Assembly (NCBI GenBank): GCA_010094045.1
Contig: ML986582.1
Span: 620,001-684,000, forward strand
Origin: Lojkania enalia
Taxonomy: Eukaryota > Ascomycota > Dothideomycetes > Pleosporales
Direction: 5' to 3'
Length of the DNA: 64,000 nucleotides
Shown: one piece after another, positions 44,827 to 55,923 of the stretch
How the letters are laid out: the number at the start of each line of letters is the position of its first letter
How positions within the stretch are numbered: position 1 is the first letter of the stretch
Notes under the pieces: model-generated
The model's database searches: none
The model's input: the letters and a program-made list of their open reading frames with translations, nothing else
What the model was told of the DNA's origin: nothing
Made by a program: the position numbers and the translations under genes

Positions 44827-47800
44827 ATAGGCAAATTGTCAAATGATATCCTCCATAAAATTTCCGATTATGACCCTGATAGTATATTCAAATCAATTTA
44901 CTACGATAAATGCCCCGGTACTACAAGCTGGATCATATCCCATCCGACTTATCGAGCGTGGAAAGAGCGCCGCCTAGGCCTTATGTGGTTATCGGGGAAA
45001 AGTATGTATTCCTTCCTGTATTCATATAGCCACTGATTGAGGAGTCTAGTTGGATCTGGCAAGACATTTCTGACGTACGGAACACCCCCTGAGAATTCTC
45101 AAGGCTGACGGGAAATTCAGAACAACGGTAATCGAGGATCTGCACGAGACCGGTAGAGAGTTCGTCGGTAATTTCTTCTTTAGATCTTCAGATTCAACAA
45201 AGATGGAAGCGAGCAGTCTATTCCGGAGCTTTATTGCCCAGATCCTGGCTTTCCTGGATGCTCTGGGACTTGACTGCCAGACCAGCATTAAGTTGAGTAT
45301 CACAAGGTTGTTCGGCCCTAGGTCTGTTCGTCCGACCTTCAACGAGATTTTCCGAGAAGGCTTCCTTCCACTTCATTCTTGTCTCGTCGATCATGTTCCT
45401 TACTGTACCTACGTCGTTGATGGGATAGATATTTGCCAACCGAAAGAGCTCCACATAGCATTGAACGCCCTTCGAAAACTATCAAAGCCTGGAAGTTGCC
45501 TAGTATTTCTTTCTGCTCGCGATACAGTTACCTTACAAGACTCAATCCAAGAGAGTAGTAGAATACACATATCTGAGGATGATACTCGTAGCGATATTCA
45601 GACCTTCATAGAGTGGCGGATAGAAGAAAAGACGCAAGACATTGGGCCGCTGACTTTGAATGACTTGCTTCTACAGGAAGTCAAAAATATCCTCAATGAA
45701 AAAGCGCATCTTATGTAAGTCTATTAGCATTTTGTTCGATAGTCCCTCACTGCATCTTAAAGTATTCTTCGTCTTTTTTTAGTTATAATAATTGGCTGAC
45801 ACTACAAGGTAGGATCCTTTGGGTGAACCTTCAATTAGAAGCACTCTGGGAGAGTAGCAATGACTTTGAAATCCGAGAAGCTATTCGACATCTTCCGGAA
45901 GGTCTCGCTGAAACTTATGCTCGCTGTATAGGAAGATTAAACCCTACCATTGGCCTGAACATATTGAAGTGGGCCTGCGCGGCTCTCACTCCATTCCATA
46001 TAGACCAACTTCGAGAAGCGCTCGCTATCGATGCGCTATCTGGCCGCCTACAGAGAGACAGAATACCGGAGCGACATACTGTGCTAAAAGCATGTGCAAA
46101 CCTTGTTATACTGAGTAGAGATGAGTTGGTACTACTTGCGCATCACTCGGTGTCTCAGTTTCTGACCGGTAGTCTCCCTGAGCTTACAATCGATCTTAAG
46201 AAGTCAAGGTCAAAGCTTACAGACCTCTTCGTTGTCCACTTGACCGGCTCTGATTATGCACTCGAACTAGCGAGACCAACTGAAAAAGTTCCAGTCGAAA
46301 TAGACACAGCGTGGCTTATCCCTGCAATGCTACCGACTTGGAGTAAAAAGTTTGTTTCGAACAAGAAAACTGTCCTTCATATGCCAAATCTCACTCCAAG
46401 TACACCGATCTCGACATCTCTTCCATCGATATTCTACTACGCTCGGATGAACTGGGCTCCGCTCACTCGTGATATCTCTCCTAGCACCACTTGTTGGGAC
46501 TTGTTCCTACGGCTTGCTCTTCAGCCGAATCTCTCTTACAATCTTTGTCCTTGGAAAACTTTAGGAGTCTCGATCGACTCACACTATATTGGATTGCTTG
46601 GATATGCAGTAGCGGAGAACCATACAAGACTACTTCATTGCCTTATGTATTGGGCCAACCCAAAACCACGGAAAGAGATCTTTGACTTACCTCTACCGCA
46701 TTATGAGAATACCATTCCCCTACACCTGGCCATGCGATTAGGATCTCACGAGGTCTTAGCTGATCTCCTCCTCGAATATAACGTCTGCGATGTTAGGAAA
46801 AAGGACCATGAAAAGTGGACATCCCTCCATCACGCCGTTCGCGGTGGATGCAGCTCCATTATTGTCGATCGACTTATAAGGGAAGGAGTAAAAGTAGAAG
46901 CTAAAAATGCTGACGGATTGACTGCACTTGGTGTTGCAGCGGCATATGGTCAGACAGAACTAGTGAAGCACCTAGTTCAAAAGAACGCCGATAAAGAGGG
47001 AGGAAGAAAACGAGGGGAAACCCCTTTGTTCCTGGCAGCTAGGAATGGCCATCTTCCCGTCGTTCAAGTTCTTACGGCTTGCGGTGCTGATTGTAATGTT
47101 TTAGATCAACACACCAGGGAGACGCCGCTCATTGCAGCTGCCAAAAATGGGCACGATGCGGTCATTAGAGTACTTAGAGATGTGGGTGCTTACTACACGG
47201 TTCCGGGGTCAGCAACGGGGGAGGTCGACACACCGCTAGCGTGGGCTTGCAGGAACGGACACGAAGCTTCTGTGTATGCACTTCTATCGGCTCCCTTCAA
47301 GTTCAATCAATTACAGGAGAGCATGGACACTTTAATTTGGCTGGCTACCAAGAACGGACACGGCCCGGTGGTGCGAGCACTAATCGAAGCCGGCGCCAAC
47401 ATAGAAACGACAGATTCTAAGGGCAATACACCGTTGCTATTAGCATCTATGAGAGGATTTGAGTCAGTTGTGCGAACTCTTCTAGAACTGGGCGCGGATA
47501 TGGAGGCATTTAACGATGCGTTTCAAAAGCCGCTTCTGCTGGCTTCTCAGAATGGCCATTCTGAGGCGGTGAGAGTACTAGTAGAAGCTGGTGCCAACAA
47601 AAATGTGATTGATACAGCTCATGGCCAAAGGCCCCTACATCTAGCTACCGAAAATGGCCACAAGGGCGTAGTTGACATTCTCATTGGTGCAGGAGCGGAC
47701 GTGCGGGCTACTGATTACGCCAACCAAAGAGTGTTACATACTGCTTGCAAGTCGAACAATCAAGCCCTGGTGCAAGCACTTGTGGAAGGCGGTGCCTTGG

Positions 47801-48237
47801 CGGACATTGAATCAAGAGACAAAAACGGACGTACACCTTTATTGGTGGCAATTAATGCATCCGAGTTCTGGGGCCAGCGTAGCGCTGAAGAGATGTCAGA
47901 TGGGCAGGAAGGAAATTTCGAAGTAGTCCAGTATTTAATCAATACAGGAGCTGGGGTAAATGTCGAAGATGTGTCAGGTGCAACTCCCCTATCTCGCGCC
48001 ATCCAAGGACCATACACGAATAAAGAGACGATCAAGTTCTTGATCCAAAAAGGGGCCAATATGGAGAAGGCATTGTACTTGATAAAAGAGTGGTGCTTCC
48101 CTTCAGGGTACAGCGTGATAGAGAAGACCGCAATAAGAGGCCATGTAATGCTGGTATGGGACAACCTCCAACGACATACGCTTCCCGAAACCCCAATGGA
48201 TTTAGAGCCAACTCCAGGGTGCTATGTCATCTTCTAA
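44827..48237 (+). CDS. NACHT-ankyrin (NLR-like) protein, 5' end unresolved
   Basis: STAND NTPase with C-terminal ankyrin repeats. Supported exons are 44827-45001, 45050-45074, 45121-45714 and 45813-48237, about 1072 aa; an upstream exon 44739-44765 may supply the start codon. Introns at 45002-45049 and 45075-45120 build the Walker A motif WLSGKIGSGKTFLT and the following TTVIEDLHETGREFVGNFFF. Walker B-like CTYVVDGIDIC and the VFLSARD sensor follow. LWVNLQLEALWESSNDFEIR is typical of the segment behind the NTPase. Roughly 14 ankyrin repeats span 46700-48080. The 25 bp exon looks at first like a frameshift, but a 46 bp intron with a CTGAC branch site removes it. Context suggests it works with, or was once joined to, the patatin domain just upstream. 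Confidence 0.8.
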
Positions 48238-50059
48238 AGGGGGTTATTTCCTTAAGGTGGCTGGCTAATACTCCTGCTTTATGTCTCTCAACATACAGTA
48301 CGTTCAAAATGCTAATTAGAAGTGTTGGCTTTCGAGTGATGTCTTATTAGATAGATCATACTTTCAGAGTGTCAGCAGTGCAGCGCTAGGAGGCAATGAA
48401 CATTATCATCTTGTTAAATGGATGTTCCTATGGACCTCCGTAGATATCCTAGCTTATCATCAAGGAGTCTATATGGTTGCTAATAGCAAAGGTAACGAGT
48501 CAGATAAATGGTAGTGGAGTAGAAGCGAACTTTTCAGACTACAGTAATTTATTTTATTGAACCAGAATGATAGCAGCTAGAACCAGCTAATACCTAAAAA
48601 GCACTAAGACCTAGTTTGGCCTCTGTAGCAGTCTTCTTATATTTGCCTCGACTTCGGCTTCATATTCTCATAGATGGGAATCCTTCACCGGCACGAAGAA
48701 AAATAGTTTGACGGCGCTTATAACGTAGATGCGGAAAGCCCACATCCTTCCTCGTTCAGTTTAATTTATTTAATTCTTTCATATTCCTTCAATTCTTGAT
48801 TGCCACTTTTATATCACAGCACTTCACTCCTTATCCAACCTGGCGTCTCTGCATGTAACACTAGCGGCTTCAGTTCTCCGATATGTTAAATCAGAAGCGC
48901 TCAATGAATCATTTCCCCGTAAAGATTATATTGTTACTCTTCTAGCAACCTAACCCTTGAAATACTAGACTTTCTACGTTCTCGTTCCTAGGGAATGGCG
49001 TTTTGGAAATGTGATAGGATTTCAGTAAGGTATATGCCTTTAACCTAGTTAATATACTATTCATCATTTATAGGAACTTTATTACACCCTAACCCTGCAC
49101 CCTAGATCAATTAGGTGGGTCTGCTCAGGTGATGTTTTCTAGCGATGCTATATCTGGATCTCACTCTCGTATTCCCGTAACCGGGGCTTAGAGAAGGGGT
49201 TGGTTAGTCTCTAACCTTCAGCACAATTTCTCTACTATTGTAGGGTTGGACTTAGAAGCATGATATAGACTAACATCGAATTTACCATTAGGAACACGCT
49301 CTAGATACATAGATTAGTGTCAAGTCACTGTTATTGACTTTGAGACCGGAGTTAAAATAGAGAGCTAAAATACGCAAGCAAGTACCTGTGGATTTTAAGT
49401 AAGCTAAGAGATAATTTCGCTGATACTAATAGTAGCTAGATATATTGTAAGTAGAAGGTTAGCGTTGCCTTAAGGCAGGAAAGACAAATAAATTGACGAG
49501 ACGCAGATTAAGCCTATTTGCACCTAGGATATTGACAACAGAAGTCCTGTATTGTCAAGCACCCAACATATATAGTATGCACCTAAACTTCGGCTGTTTG
49601 GCCAAACAAGCTGTTCTACGCCAAGGTGTAGTTGTCTTGTCGTGATTGATTGATCAGAGTTATGCGTGAACTGAGACAAGCCGTTATTTAGCCTCAACGA
49701 GGCGGGTACGTTACCTTCGCTTTTTCATTAACGATAAATGTTAAATATTTGAGGGGTGCATAGAGAGAATAGGTGATTTAGAGAAATTGTAATACCTTGT
49801 TCTCTATCGAGAATCGGAGCCAGTAAGGTCAGCTAATTCGCAGCCTCGTTGGAGTCTTCAGCCTTGCTTAATCACAACATACGATCCCGTCGCTTTGTCA
49901 GCCGAGTAAAGTGGCTGCCTAATTATCTAATTTTCCTATGCTGTCTGTTCTGTAGAATTCTTAAACCATATCAGAGGATTTGCGGCCTGACGTTGAACCC
50001 AATCCAGCCCACTTGTTCATGCACCTCCTCTCCGGTACACCTTCCGAAACTTTCCTGCT
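48238..50059. other. Long intergenic gap, AT-rich
   Basis: 1.8 kb with no frame that resembles a gene. It is AT-rich and rich in TA, including CTAG-heavy stretches around 48600-49500, which may be old mutated repeat sequence. I could not identify ends or a transposase. The last 60 bp lead into the STAND-N/G-alpha pseudogene. Confidence 0.45.
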
Positions 50060-51276
50060 ATGGCTGAAATTCTTGCCACTGTTGCGTCCGTCGCGAGTCT
50101 CGTAGACATGCTTGGAAGAGTGATCACGACTATCGGGGGGATCATAGCGCAATGGAAAGACCCTGATATCTCTATACTGAATACTAATACTCAACTGATC
50201 ATCTTGAAAGCCGCGGTGGTAGAAATCAAGGACTGGATGGAGACTTATCCTGGAGAAATCCATCACCAGCTTGTGATGGACTTGGATGATTCACTCGGCT
50301 GCTGCCAACGCCTAGCGACAAGACTCGATAAAGATGTTGCACAGTTGAACAAAAGTCTCAGTAGACCAGTTCCGACATCAGTCAGGGCTAGATTTGTGCT
50401 ACGAAGCAAGCCAATGGCAGAATTGCAAAGAATGATCGACACGCAAATATCCGCCCTCACTCTTCTTCTTACTGCGTGCAACAGGTATGTATTGCAAACC
50501 TAAGATTTTTCGGAAATGCATATCACTTACGCCAGAAGCAAAACACTTGCAGCGCAAAGGCGGCTTCTCGAAAAATCAACATCACGGAAAACTCTGGACG
50601 CATTGAAGAAGGATTCTGTGTCACTAAAAGCGCTACGCGATACGGAATCTATATTTACAGATACTACGGACCGTCTCTCGAAACTTTCGAAAGTATTCGA
50701 TTTTGATGCCCAACTATTTGCGTCCAAGGCATATGCGACTCTCGTGCGCGACCCTATGAAGATTTCACTACGGTCGCGAAGAAAGAGTCGGGTTCAACAG
50801 CGCACAGACGAGTCAGATATTTCAAAGATAGATTTCGAGCTATTTATGAAAATGAGAAAAGATTCGGCTAGTTTAGAGCCACTGCCTGAGCAAGTTCTCC
50901 TACTTGGTTTGTCATTCCCCCCTCCCCACTATGGAAGCATGAGACTGAACATATTAATCTTTAGGCGCTGAGAAATCCTCTAAAAGTACGCTTTTGAACT
51001 ACTTTGACTTCCTCTCTACAACTGGCGTGTCCATACAGGATATAAAGCTATGGTGAGAGCCCATTTCACATAACGTGATCGCTACGCTCCGAATTTTGGC
51101 GCGTGAAATGTACGAGCAATCTCTTTCCCGATTTGCTAACTAGCACCCTCGCTTATCAAGGACTTGCAAAGCACTGCAAAACAATTAGTTTAACGAAACC
51201 TCAGCGGTCTGCAGTAGCAGATATAATTGCGGCCCTTGAAACAGTAAAAGTCGGGGTCGAGCACGGAGGACCGTTA

Positions 51277-51309
51277 CCGTGTTCCACCACCGTGCGCACG
51301 ATTTTCCGA
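51277..51309 (+). repeat. Left TIR of the pogo/Fot1 element
   Basis: About 33 bp starting CCGTGTTCCACC after the target TA. It matches the right end in inverted orientation almost base for base (one T-run length difference). Confidence 0.9.
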
Positions 51310-53320
51310 TGCTAGCACAAAGACGTTTAAGGCTATAGAGACGATTATATTAGGTATCTAGGCCCAAATTTTTGGAGTTTTAATTCTTGAAACCTGTAGA
51401 ATCACGCTATACTGTATTAGGTACGGTAGTGCTCTAGAAGGTTAATATTTCGGCCGCTTACGCTGCATATAGGCGCAACCCCGTCATCAACTTTTAATAC
51501 AATATCTATCTCAATATCCACCATATCTCCTACCTGAGGCTTTGATACCTTTCTCCTACCTCGCATAGCCTACTGTATATCGCTTTTAAGTTGGTTAGCC
51601 GCCTGGCGAGTAATCTTTACCTCCTCTTATTCAGTAGCCTTAAGGCGCTACTCTTATAGCCGGGCTTCTCTAGTAACTACCCTTACACGCTTTCTCTTAT
51701 CTAATATAGCGCGCTTCTAGGCCTTAAGGGCTTTCTTATACTTAATATCCTCATCTTTTTAATGCCGTAGTTCCTCCTTATTAACCTCTTTCTAGGCTTA
51801 GTTATCGCGCGCTACTTAGACCTTGCTTAGTAACTAGAATATTACTCCTCTATTATACTACTAAGGTGCTAGTAGTAGTAGTAGCTAACCTTGCTAGCGG
51901 CAGTACTTCTCGTTACTAAATGCCTCTCGTAGACGATTGTTCTTATGCTGGAGAAGGATATTACGTACTAAGATAGAGTGGATCGTTTAAAATAGCTACC
52001 GTAACCTCTAATTATATATATTAGTAACTACCTGGCGTAATAGCCTTTTAATCTTACGCCAATCCGATGCGCTAAGTACTAAAGTACTACTCTCTAATAA
52101 TAATAGCCGCTCTTTATCCTGTTTAAAAAATCTCTTTAAGATAGCCTAGAGGTTAAAAGGTAATATTCTAGTAGTTTTAAAGGCCTTAATAATAGTATCT
52201 TATTTAAAAGATCTCTACTAGGTAGTATTAAATAGCTAATAGAAGTCTCTCTTAGAGATTAATAAAAGGCTCTAGCACCTATCTATAAAGTTTACAAGCT
52301 CTACTAAGTAGGCAGATAAAAGTAGTTTAAATAGGCAGATATCTAATAGCTGTAGTATATAAGTTAAGTAAGAAGGATAGATAGTAAGTAAAATCCTATT
52401 CTCGTTACAGTAGTTAATAAAATCTATAGAGATATACGAGTTATAGCTATCTAGAATAAATAGGTAGTATATATATCTAGCTTTTACCTTAGTTTCGCGA
52501 TTAAATACCTACTTAAGCTATATAAGCCTAATATTTTTATTTATCTATCTTATAGGTAATAAGTTAAAGAAAACCCTATACTAGATAGGGTTAAAGTCCT
52601 ATAGCTAGGTATTCTAGAGGTTACTAGATATCGCCTAATAGATTAAGGTAGATATAAAAGAACTACCGTCCGCGTATATATAAGCTATTATTATAATCTA
52701 CTTGTAGTTACTATACTGAAGAGATTGCTTTATACTACCTTCCTTATAGTACTGTCTAGAGAATATTCTCTTTATCTTTAATAGGATACTAATAAGGAAG
52801 TCCTTCTTATCTATATTATAGGTATACTATAGCTTAATATTATACTGTTTAATTTTAGTATATAGGAGCTTAAAATATAGCGAATATTCAAAGGCTAAAT
52901 CTACACGCTTACGTGCAGCATCTATACTAGATACCTATTATAAGATAAGGTCGAGACTATACCGCTTAATAAAGCGGTTAACCTAGTTTTTACCTACTTA
53001 TTTACCCTCGATATCTAATACGAAGTTGCGTATCATCTCTCTTAAAGAAGGTAGGCCGCGTCTGTAAAGCGAATTAATATATTATATAAGCTCCCTCTCT
53101 TGTATAGGATTAAGTAGGCGCGAGTTATAGACGCTTTCTACACAAGAGCCCTATAGCCCCTAATACCGTCGCGATAGCGTACTGCGCTCGATACTAAATT
53201 TTAGTACGACTTAAGCATAATTAAGTTTCTCTCCAAGATCCAGGGATTCCAACAAGCGCAATGCGGCCTCAATATCGCCCATATTCGTCGAGATATGGCG
53301 TGTTGCAAATGTAGGGATTT

Positions 53321-53353
53321 TTCGGAAATCGTGCGCACGGTGGTGGAACACGG
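53321..53353 (-). repeat. Right TIR of the pogo/Fot1 element
   Basis: Inverted partner of 51277-51309, ending GGAACACGG before the TA at 53354-53355. Confidence 0.9.
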
Positions 53354-54220
53354 TAGTGCAAAACGGCTTGAAGGTTAGGTACTCCCTCCCGGAGAAAGCG
53401 CTACGACGCATAGCAGATAATGGAATTCAGCGACTTCTCCGTTAGACCTCCAAACTTTCTCCTTTCTACGAACTCTCTAGCAGCTTCATAGGAAAGGATC
53501 ACCTTGACTAGTAGAACAATTCGAATCTCCGCTGTTTCCCGAAGCTGACACTCTACAGTTTTCTATGGGATACAAATCGTTTTTTATCCGAGGATTTTAT
53601 GCCCACAGATAAGGATATCCTATACACTCGTTGTGAAACAGTAGGCGTAGCACAGAAAGAACCCGAGAGGCGTGGTAATAAATACCGCGTAACTGACGTA
53701 GGGGGTGCCCAATCTCAGCGGAAAAAATGGATATACGTGTTTCCAGGCGTATCTAAATTGCTCTATACAGTACCGCTGAGCTGTTACAATGAAATAAGCG
53801 ATAGATTAAATCGGGATAGCACAGAAGGTTGCTTCGAATATCACGTCCAAATGAGTCGCTAATCAAGAGCTAGAACCAAATGCTGGAAGCGCTGACACTA
53901 TTCGACACTCTATGCGTCTCGCAGTGGTTTTCAACGACCAAGATAGCTCTGTGTTTCACCAAATTGGATGTCTTTGAGCGAAAAATACAGTCAGGAAGAT
54001 ATCCGATTCCTGACTGCATTCAAAATCCAAGGTACGACGGTGCACCAGATGACGTTGAAGCCGTGAAATCATTCCTTACGGAAAGATTTAGGGATTTGTG
54101 CTGCAAAAATCATGCCAATCCTGAAATATATTATATCAATGCTTTAGACACTGTTCAAGTAAGGGATATGTGAGAATCATTTCTAGAGATACCAAGGCAC
54201 TAGATAATGTTGGAATGACA

Positions 54221-55923
54221 AGCCTCTTCTTCAGATCCTGATTCTAGAGGTTTATTATTTGTATGTATAGCAGCTTTATGCCCTTGAAGTTACAACGCAA
54301 TAGGCAAAAAAAAGGCCACAGTGAAGGAAAAACGTGTGAACTCGGTATAGAATGTTCTTTGATAGAAAGCTTTTCTATAAGCTTGGTATAAGCTCAAGCC
54401 ATATTTAAAGAACTATATTATCTTATTCACTGTGCATCGCTCTTTTCTTTAATTAAATACATGATTCGAGATTATCAGGATATATTACGTTAAAAATCTT
54501 TGATGAATCGATCAGCTTTTCAGTAATATTCTAACGAATTATTTTTCTAAGAGTGCTTCTAATATCGTGCATAGAGCTAATAGATCCACTCTATCATAAG
54601 ATAGCTGTTCTTCTTATTTCTGCAAAGAGCTCAATTGATCATTTCAGGAGCTTAATTCTACCAATAACAAAGCAGCGTATTAGGAGAAAAGTGATAAGCC
54701 ATACACTTGACGCAGTGGTGGAGATTATCACCCATCGTTTAAAGGATATAGTGGTTATTCATCAACGTAAATAAATGCGCAAAATCAAGCATTATATTTA
54801 CCGAATCAATAACAGGATTCCACTTCATTCCTCGCCCTCCACTTTCCCATGCCATCAATGAAAGCATTTGTGATTTCACAGACAGTATAGAAGTGCTTGA
54901 TCTTTGGGCGTTTATCTTTACTCTTTGCTAATTCCCAAGTGCTGATTACAATTTTTCGAATCCGTCTACCATTTGTCTTGCTACCCCCGTTGACCAGTAG
55001 TCTGTCTTATCTAAATCAAATTCTCAAATATCATAGAGTCTTCCATAAACCTTTACAGTAATTCCCCTTTGCCTCTTTATTTTCCTTCTTAACTTGCACA
55101 AACCATCTCTTACTCAAATTCTATCCTTTTTGACTGCATCGATTGACAGAACTTGCCGTCTCTGAGCTTGTCCTCATTCCAAAACCATCGCCCTCCTTTT
55201 CTACCTTCATGCCCTCTACGGTTTAAATAAAGAAAGTCTGGCGGACATCCCACGCGATTCCCCCTCGGAAATCCAACTACCGTTTTCTTGCCGGACGACG
55301 CTGTGAACAACGTGCAAAACGAGACACGAAACAATCACGTTCAAATATCTCCCCTCAAAACCTCTTAACTATGAACGAATAACACAAAACCTTTTACATT
55401 GAATCGGGCACAGAAAATGACACTAAGGAAAAATAGCTGCAGTTGGGAATATTAAAGTTAGCATGGAAGTAGGGCGCGAAGTGGGGTGGGGTACATAGGA
55501 ATTTGGCGGGGTAATGCATGATCTATGCTACTTTGGGGATCGTGTTCCCCGCATGCTTAGATTCTATAGTGGACGATGTGCGGCATCAATTATCGAGACA
55601 AAGTGGGATTGAGGGTCATACGAGTTATTTGTGGCGTCGGGATTGGTGAGAGGGAGGTGTGTGCTCTTTGATGGGGGCGTGGTTCGATGTTAGTGGCCTC
55701 TGGGACTGCTATTCGCGATGAGGGTGAATTTTATATTATCACGACGTTGGCAGAACGTATGGACAAAGATTAGATAGATAGGATAATTGTTTTATTGACT
55801 AAGAGCCGTTCAAGGCTCAAGAACGGGAAAAAAGCTTTTTCCATCCTGACCGACCAGTAACGCCAGTGTAGCATAGCCATGCTGAACATTGCATCGCCTT
55901 CTAATATCTTGAGAATTTCTATA
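54221..55923. other. Intergenic gap, no gene recognised
   Basis: 1.7 kb, AT-rich in its first half (54240-54800) and more balanced after. Only short frames occur. I see no conserved family, RNA gene or repeat end. Confidence 0.45.

Larger units (their letters stand above)
51277..53353 (-). mobile_element. RIP-mutated pogo/Fot1-type DNA transposon
   Basis: A 2077 bp element with inverted ends CCGTGTTCCACCACCGTGCG (51277) and its complement finishing at 53353, flanked by TA on both sides (51275-51276 and 53354-53355). On the minus strand a transposase begins at 53282 with MGDIEAALRLLESLDLGEKL. It continues as ERSTLSRRY, QERELI-YINSLYRRGLPSL and EMIRNFVLDIEGK-VGKN-VNRF, the CENP-B/Tc5-type DNA-binding region of Fot1/pogo transposases. 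Stops stand where Trp, Gln or Arg are expected. From about 51400 to 53210 the sequence is extremely TA-rich and poor in CA/TG, a RIP pattern. The last 140 bp at the right end escaped mutation. It sits inside the G-alpha fusion gene. Confidence 0.9.
50060..54220 (+). pseudogene. Disrupted STAND N-terminal/G-alpha fusion
   Basis: Remnant of a protein joining a fungal STAND N-terminal helical domain to a heterotrimeric G-protein alpha subunit-like GTPase. Exon 50060-50484 encodes MAEILATVASVASLVDMLGR and amphipathic helices. Introns 50485-50535 and 50907-50964 fit. Then comes LLLGAEKSSKSTLLNYF, a P-loop derived from the G-alpha GAGESGKST. TGA at 51054 interrupts LW-EPISHNVIATLRILARE, the helical-domain start. 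A transposon occupies 51277-53353. The frame resumes VQNGLKVRYSLPEKALRRIA with TAG at about 53443. Then come PTDKDILYTRCETVGV (switch I), DVGGAQSQRKKW (switch II), WIYVFPGVSKLLY, MLEALTLFDTLC, ALCFTKLD (G4) and YINALDT (G5), with a frameshift near 53860. The stops fit CGA to TGA and CAG to TAG changes. Not functional in this genome. Confidence 0.8.

Noticed and set aside
45050..45125. Apparent frameshift in the NACHT P-loop region
   Set aside because: A 46 bp intron (45075-45120) with donor GTACGG, CTGAC branch site and CAG acceptor restores frame and gives GSGKTFLTTTVIEDLHE, which fits the family.
48238..50059. Possible second RIP-mutated transposon in the long gap
   Set aside because: The sequence is TA-rich, but I found no inverted ends, target duplication or transposase motif to support it.
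53490..53560. tRNA-like TTCGAATC near 53519
   Set aside because: There is no matching acceptor stem, D arm or A box at the right spacing; the segment belongs to the decayed G-alpha gene.
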